A DNA stretch of 64,000 nucleotides from Notospermus geniculatus (lineage: Eukaryota; Nemertea; Pilidiophora; Heteronemertea; Lineidae). The notes under the pieces were generated by a model. That model saw only the letters and a list, made by a program, of their open reading frames with translations. It made no database searches and was not told the DNA's origin. Positions 62,219 to 64,000 of the stretch are shown here, piece by piece (position 1 is the first letter of the stretch; each line of letters opens with the position of its first letter). The translations under genes were made by a program, and so were the position numbers. The stretch spans positions 1 to 64,000 of the forward strand of contig NMRB01000830.1 in the NCBI GenBank assembly GCA_002633025.1, given 5' to 3'.

Positions 62219-64000
62219 TTAAGTGATTTGGAGAACTCTGACCACATTATCGTAGGACGTCACAATATAGTTTCCCCCGACAGAGAACCGAAAGGGAAAG
62301 TGTGAACTAGGCCAGTCGAGATCTTTCTTGTTGCTATCCACCAGCCTCTTGGTACTTTCATTCAGTACGAGACATCTTAAACGAAATGCTTTATCAATCC
62401 GGTAGCATACAATGATTTCATCAAAGAACGAAGTATAAACATCTCTGAAATCGAGTAAACCGTACGCTGTAACTTTCCAAATTTTTTGCCCTTCCCGTCT
62501 CCATAGTTGAAGCATCCTTTTCGCAATGGTACAGATATACTCTGCACCACACCGTATCTTGTAAGGATCCTTCGCCTTATCATCTTCCTCGAACACATGC
62601 ACGAGTTCCTCCATCCCACTTTCGTTGAAAATGATGACCTTTCGCCTTCCCCCATCCTCGTATAGGATGACGTACTGGTTGAGAATGGTGACGTCAAAAG
62701 ACAATGGACTGGCAACAGGAAAATCTTCGCTGGATGTTATGTTGCCAGATTCTGGATCAAACAGCTGAACCGAACACGTCCCAGGTTCCTCTCCGTTGCA
62801 CAGGACGGCAAGTTTGTTGTCAGGGGTTGCCACCATGTCGTACAAAGGAGGGATCTCTTCCTTGACAGTTTGCTTGAATTCACCAGGATATCTGTAGATG
62901 TCTATCGCAGTTGACGGCTGACCTTCGTTGGTTGGATGAGCAACGGCGTACAGATCACTCCCAAAACTGGCAACACAGGGAATGAACTTAGCCTTGTCAT
63001 CGACATCATACTTCCTTTGATGAACTTCACCGGCTGAACTAATATTCGTGAGTTTCGCAACTACATGTACATGTAAGGTTCCAATTTCGCCACCTGGAGG
63101 ATTTGGGATGAATTGCAGGGGGTTTTGGTTCAAAGACTTGAAGGATGTCCACAAGCGCTCGAGGAGGTTGTCAATGTCGTCATTGATTCTGACTTCAGCG
63201 ACCTCTTTTATCAATACTGACAACCGTTTCAGATCATGAGGATGGGGTTCTGCCTCCAATAACATCCGTTTCGCCTTTGCAACAATCTTCTCCAAGGTGG
63301 GAATTTCGACTGGGAGCTTCTTCAACCATGCTATGACTTCAGCGACGACTTCGTACTTTGTAAGAACAACATCTTTTAAAGCTTCCTTCCTACGTATAAT
63401 GTAATCAATCCACTTTTCTGCATTGTTCTCTATCTCCTGGATGAGAAGAGTTCTACTTTTAGACACTTCTGAGGCATGAAAAAATTTTAACTGGCCTTCA
63501 ATTCTCTTCAGATCACCCGCTTTTTCCTCTTGTCCTTTTATGGTAGAGTTAAGGTCCTCGACAACCGAACGAAAAACATCACCAATGTTTTGAATATCAT
63601 GTCCCCCATGTTCCAGAAAGACGCATAACTTGCAACAACAGGCCAAGCAAGTAGAGCAATACGTAGTGACGTGATACCCGTGTGTCGTACAGACGGTACC
63701 ACACTTCTTTCTCAAAGACTTCAGCGATATGACTGCGTGGTTTGCTGTGGCTGGATTCTGACTGTGAATGATGGTACAATCTTCACAAAGGTAGAGAAGT
63801 CGGCATTCATCGCAGACGGTCTTGGCCTTGACAGATTTGTTTTTGAAGCGACAGGGTTCGCACTCGGTCTCCTCGTCAACATTCTCCTTACGGGCCTTGT
63901 CTACAGGTCCGTCATAGTCGGGCAATCCATCCAGATCATCATCTGATAAAGTAGATGCAGCATGGCAGGTCGGGCAGCGGAAATCTTCACTCGATAGTCC
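62219..64000 (-). CDS. TRIM-type B-box protein, 5' end outside the window
   Basis: The minus-strand frame is open from 64000 to the stop at 62219-62221 (593 codons visible). The first residues, FRCPTCH, look like the last zinc pair of a RING finger, so the start lies beyond the window. Two B-boxes follow (CEPC...CDEC...CEDC..H and CTTH...CSTC...CKLCVFLEHGGH), then a coiled coil of about 130 residues. The C-terminal ~280 residues are rich in short beta motifs (GSDLYAVAHP, DNKLAVLCNG, QYVILYEDGG, GNYIVTSYDNVVRVLQI), suggesting a beta-propeller/NHL-like fold. Best general match: TRIM56/TRIM71-like invertebrate proteins, with probable E3 ubiquitin-ligase activity if the RING is intact. Confidence 0.88.
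   Translation of the reverse strand, partial: GLSSEDFRCPTCHAASTLSDDDLDGLPDYDGPVDKARKENVDEETECEPCRFKNKSVKAKTVCDECRLLYLCEDCTIIHSQNPATANHAVISLKSLRKKCGTVCTTHGYHVTTYCSTCLACCCKLCVFLEHGGHDIQNIGDVFRSVVEDLNSTIKGQEEKAGDLKRIEGQLKFFHASEVSKSRTLLIQEIENNAEKWIDYIIRRKEALKDVVLTKYEVVAEVIAWLKKLPVEIPTLEKIVAKAKRMLLEAEPHPHDLKRLSVLIKEVAEVRINDDIDNLLERLWTSFKSLNQNPLQFIPNPPGGEIGTLHVHVVAKLTNISSAGEVHQRKYDVDDKAKFIPCVASFGSDLYAVAHPTNEGQPSTAIDIYRYPGEFKQTVKEEIPPLYDMVATPDNKLAVLCNGEEPGTCSVQLFDPESGNITSSEDFPVASPLSFDVTILNQYVILYEDGGRRKVIIFNESGMEELVHVFEEDDKAKDPYKIRCGAEYICTIAKRMLQLWRREGQKIWKVTAYGLLDFRDVYTSFFDEIIVCYRIDKAFRLRCLVLNESTKRLVDSNKKDLDWPSSHFPFRFSVGGNYIVTSYDNVVRVLQIT

Overview
The window is animal nuclear DNA: genes with spliced exons (GT/AG borders), long intergenic stretches full of short inverted-repeat transposons, microsatellites, tRNA-derived SINE-like pieces, and metazoan-type proteins (TCAF/M60 peptidase, LRR-Ig receptor, ShKT and LamG domains, B-box/TRIM). 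TCAF-like, ShKT and TRIM families, and frequent TAGGCCTA and TACATGTA palindromes, fit a marine invertebrate, most likely a deuterostome (echinoderm, hemichordate or lancelet). The species cannot be fixed from the sequence alone. No bacterial, organellar or intact retrotransposon gene was seen.

Layout. 1.3-6.0 kb (+): a TCAF-like gene whose N-terminal domain is repeated four times in one exon; its M60 peptidase exon follows a 381-nt intron, and a 2-nt insertion breaks the frame. 15.9-18.1 kb (+): its tandem paralogue with a single N-terminal unit; one ambiguous base hides a lost exon end and splice donor. 22.8-24.6, 29.2-30.8 and 39.1-40.9 kb (-): three paralogous single-coding-exon coiled-coil genes, the middle one frameshifted with a replaced 3' end. 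Each has a conserved 5'-UTR splice acceptor. Four copies of a separate ~300-500 bp module, each ending in GTGAGTT, lie upstream at 28.1, 31.9, 43.2 and 44.7 kb and look like their promoters and first exons. 48.1-50.0 kb (+): a single-exon LRR-Ig transmembrane receptor. 52.6-60.5 kb (+): a seven-exon secreted protein with a signal peptide, five ShKT domains and a LamG domain, all joined by phase-1 introns. 62.2-64.0 kb (-): a TRIM-type protein cut by the window edge.

The rest is mostly foldback and MITE-type DNA, often nested. At least five unrelated families sit in TTAA target duplications and begin AGG/GGG, which suggests one shared TTAA-specific transposase. Others have 9-bp duplications, arms built from tandem repeats, or nearly perfect palindromes. 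Several of the largest sit inside introns of the ShKT-LamG gene.

Functional reading (inference): the genes are cell-surface or secreted proteins, a TRIM-type protein and recently amplified families, a mix often seen in immune or environment-facing gene neighbourhoods of marine invertebrates. The upstream modules of the coiled-coil family carry a kappaB-like AATTCCC core, which would fit inducible expression. Nothing in the sequence proves a joint pathway.
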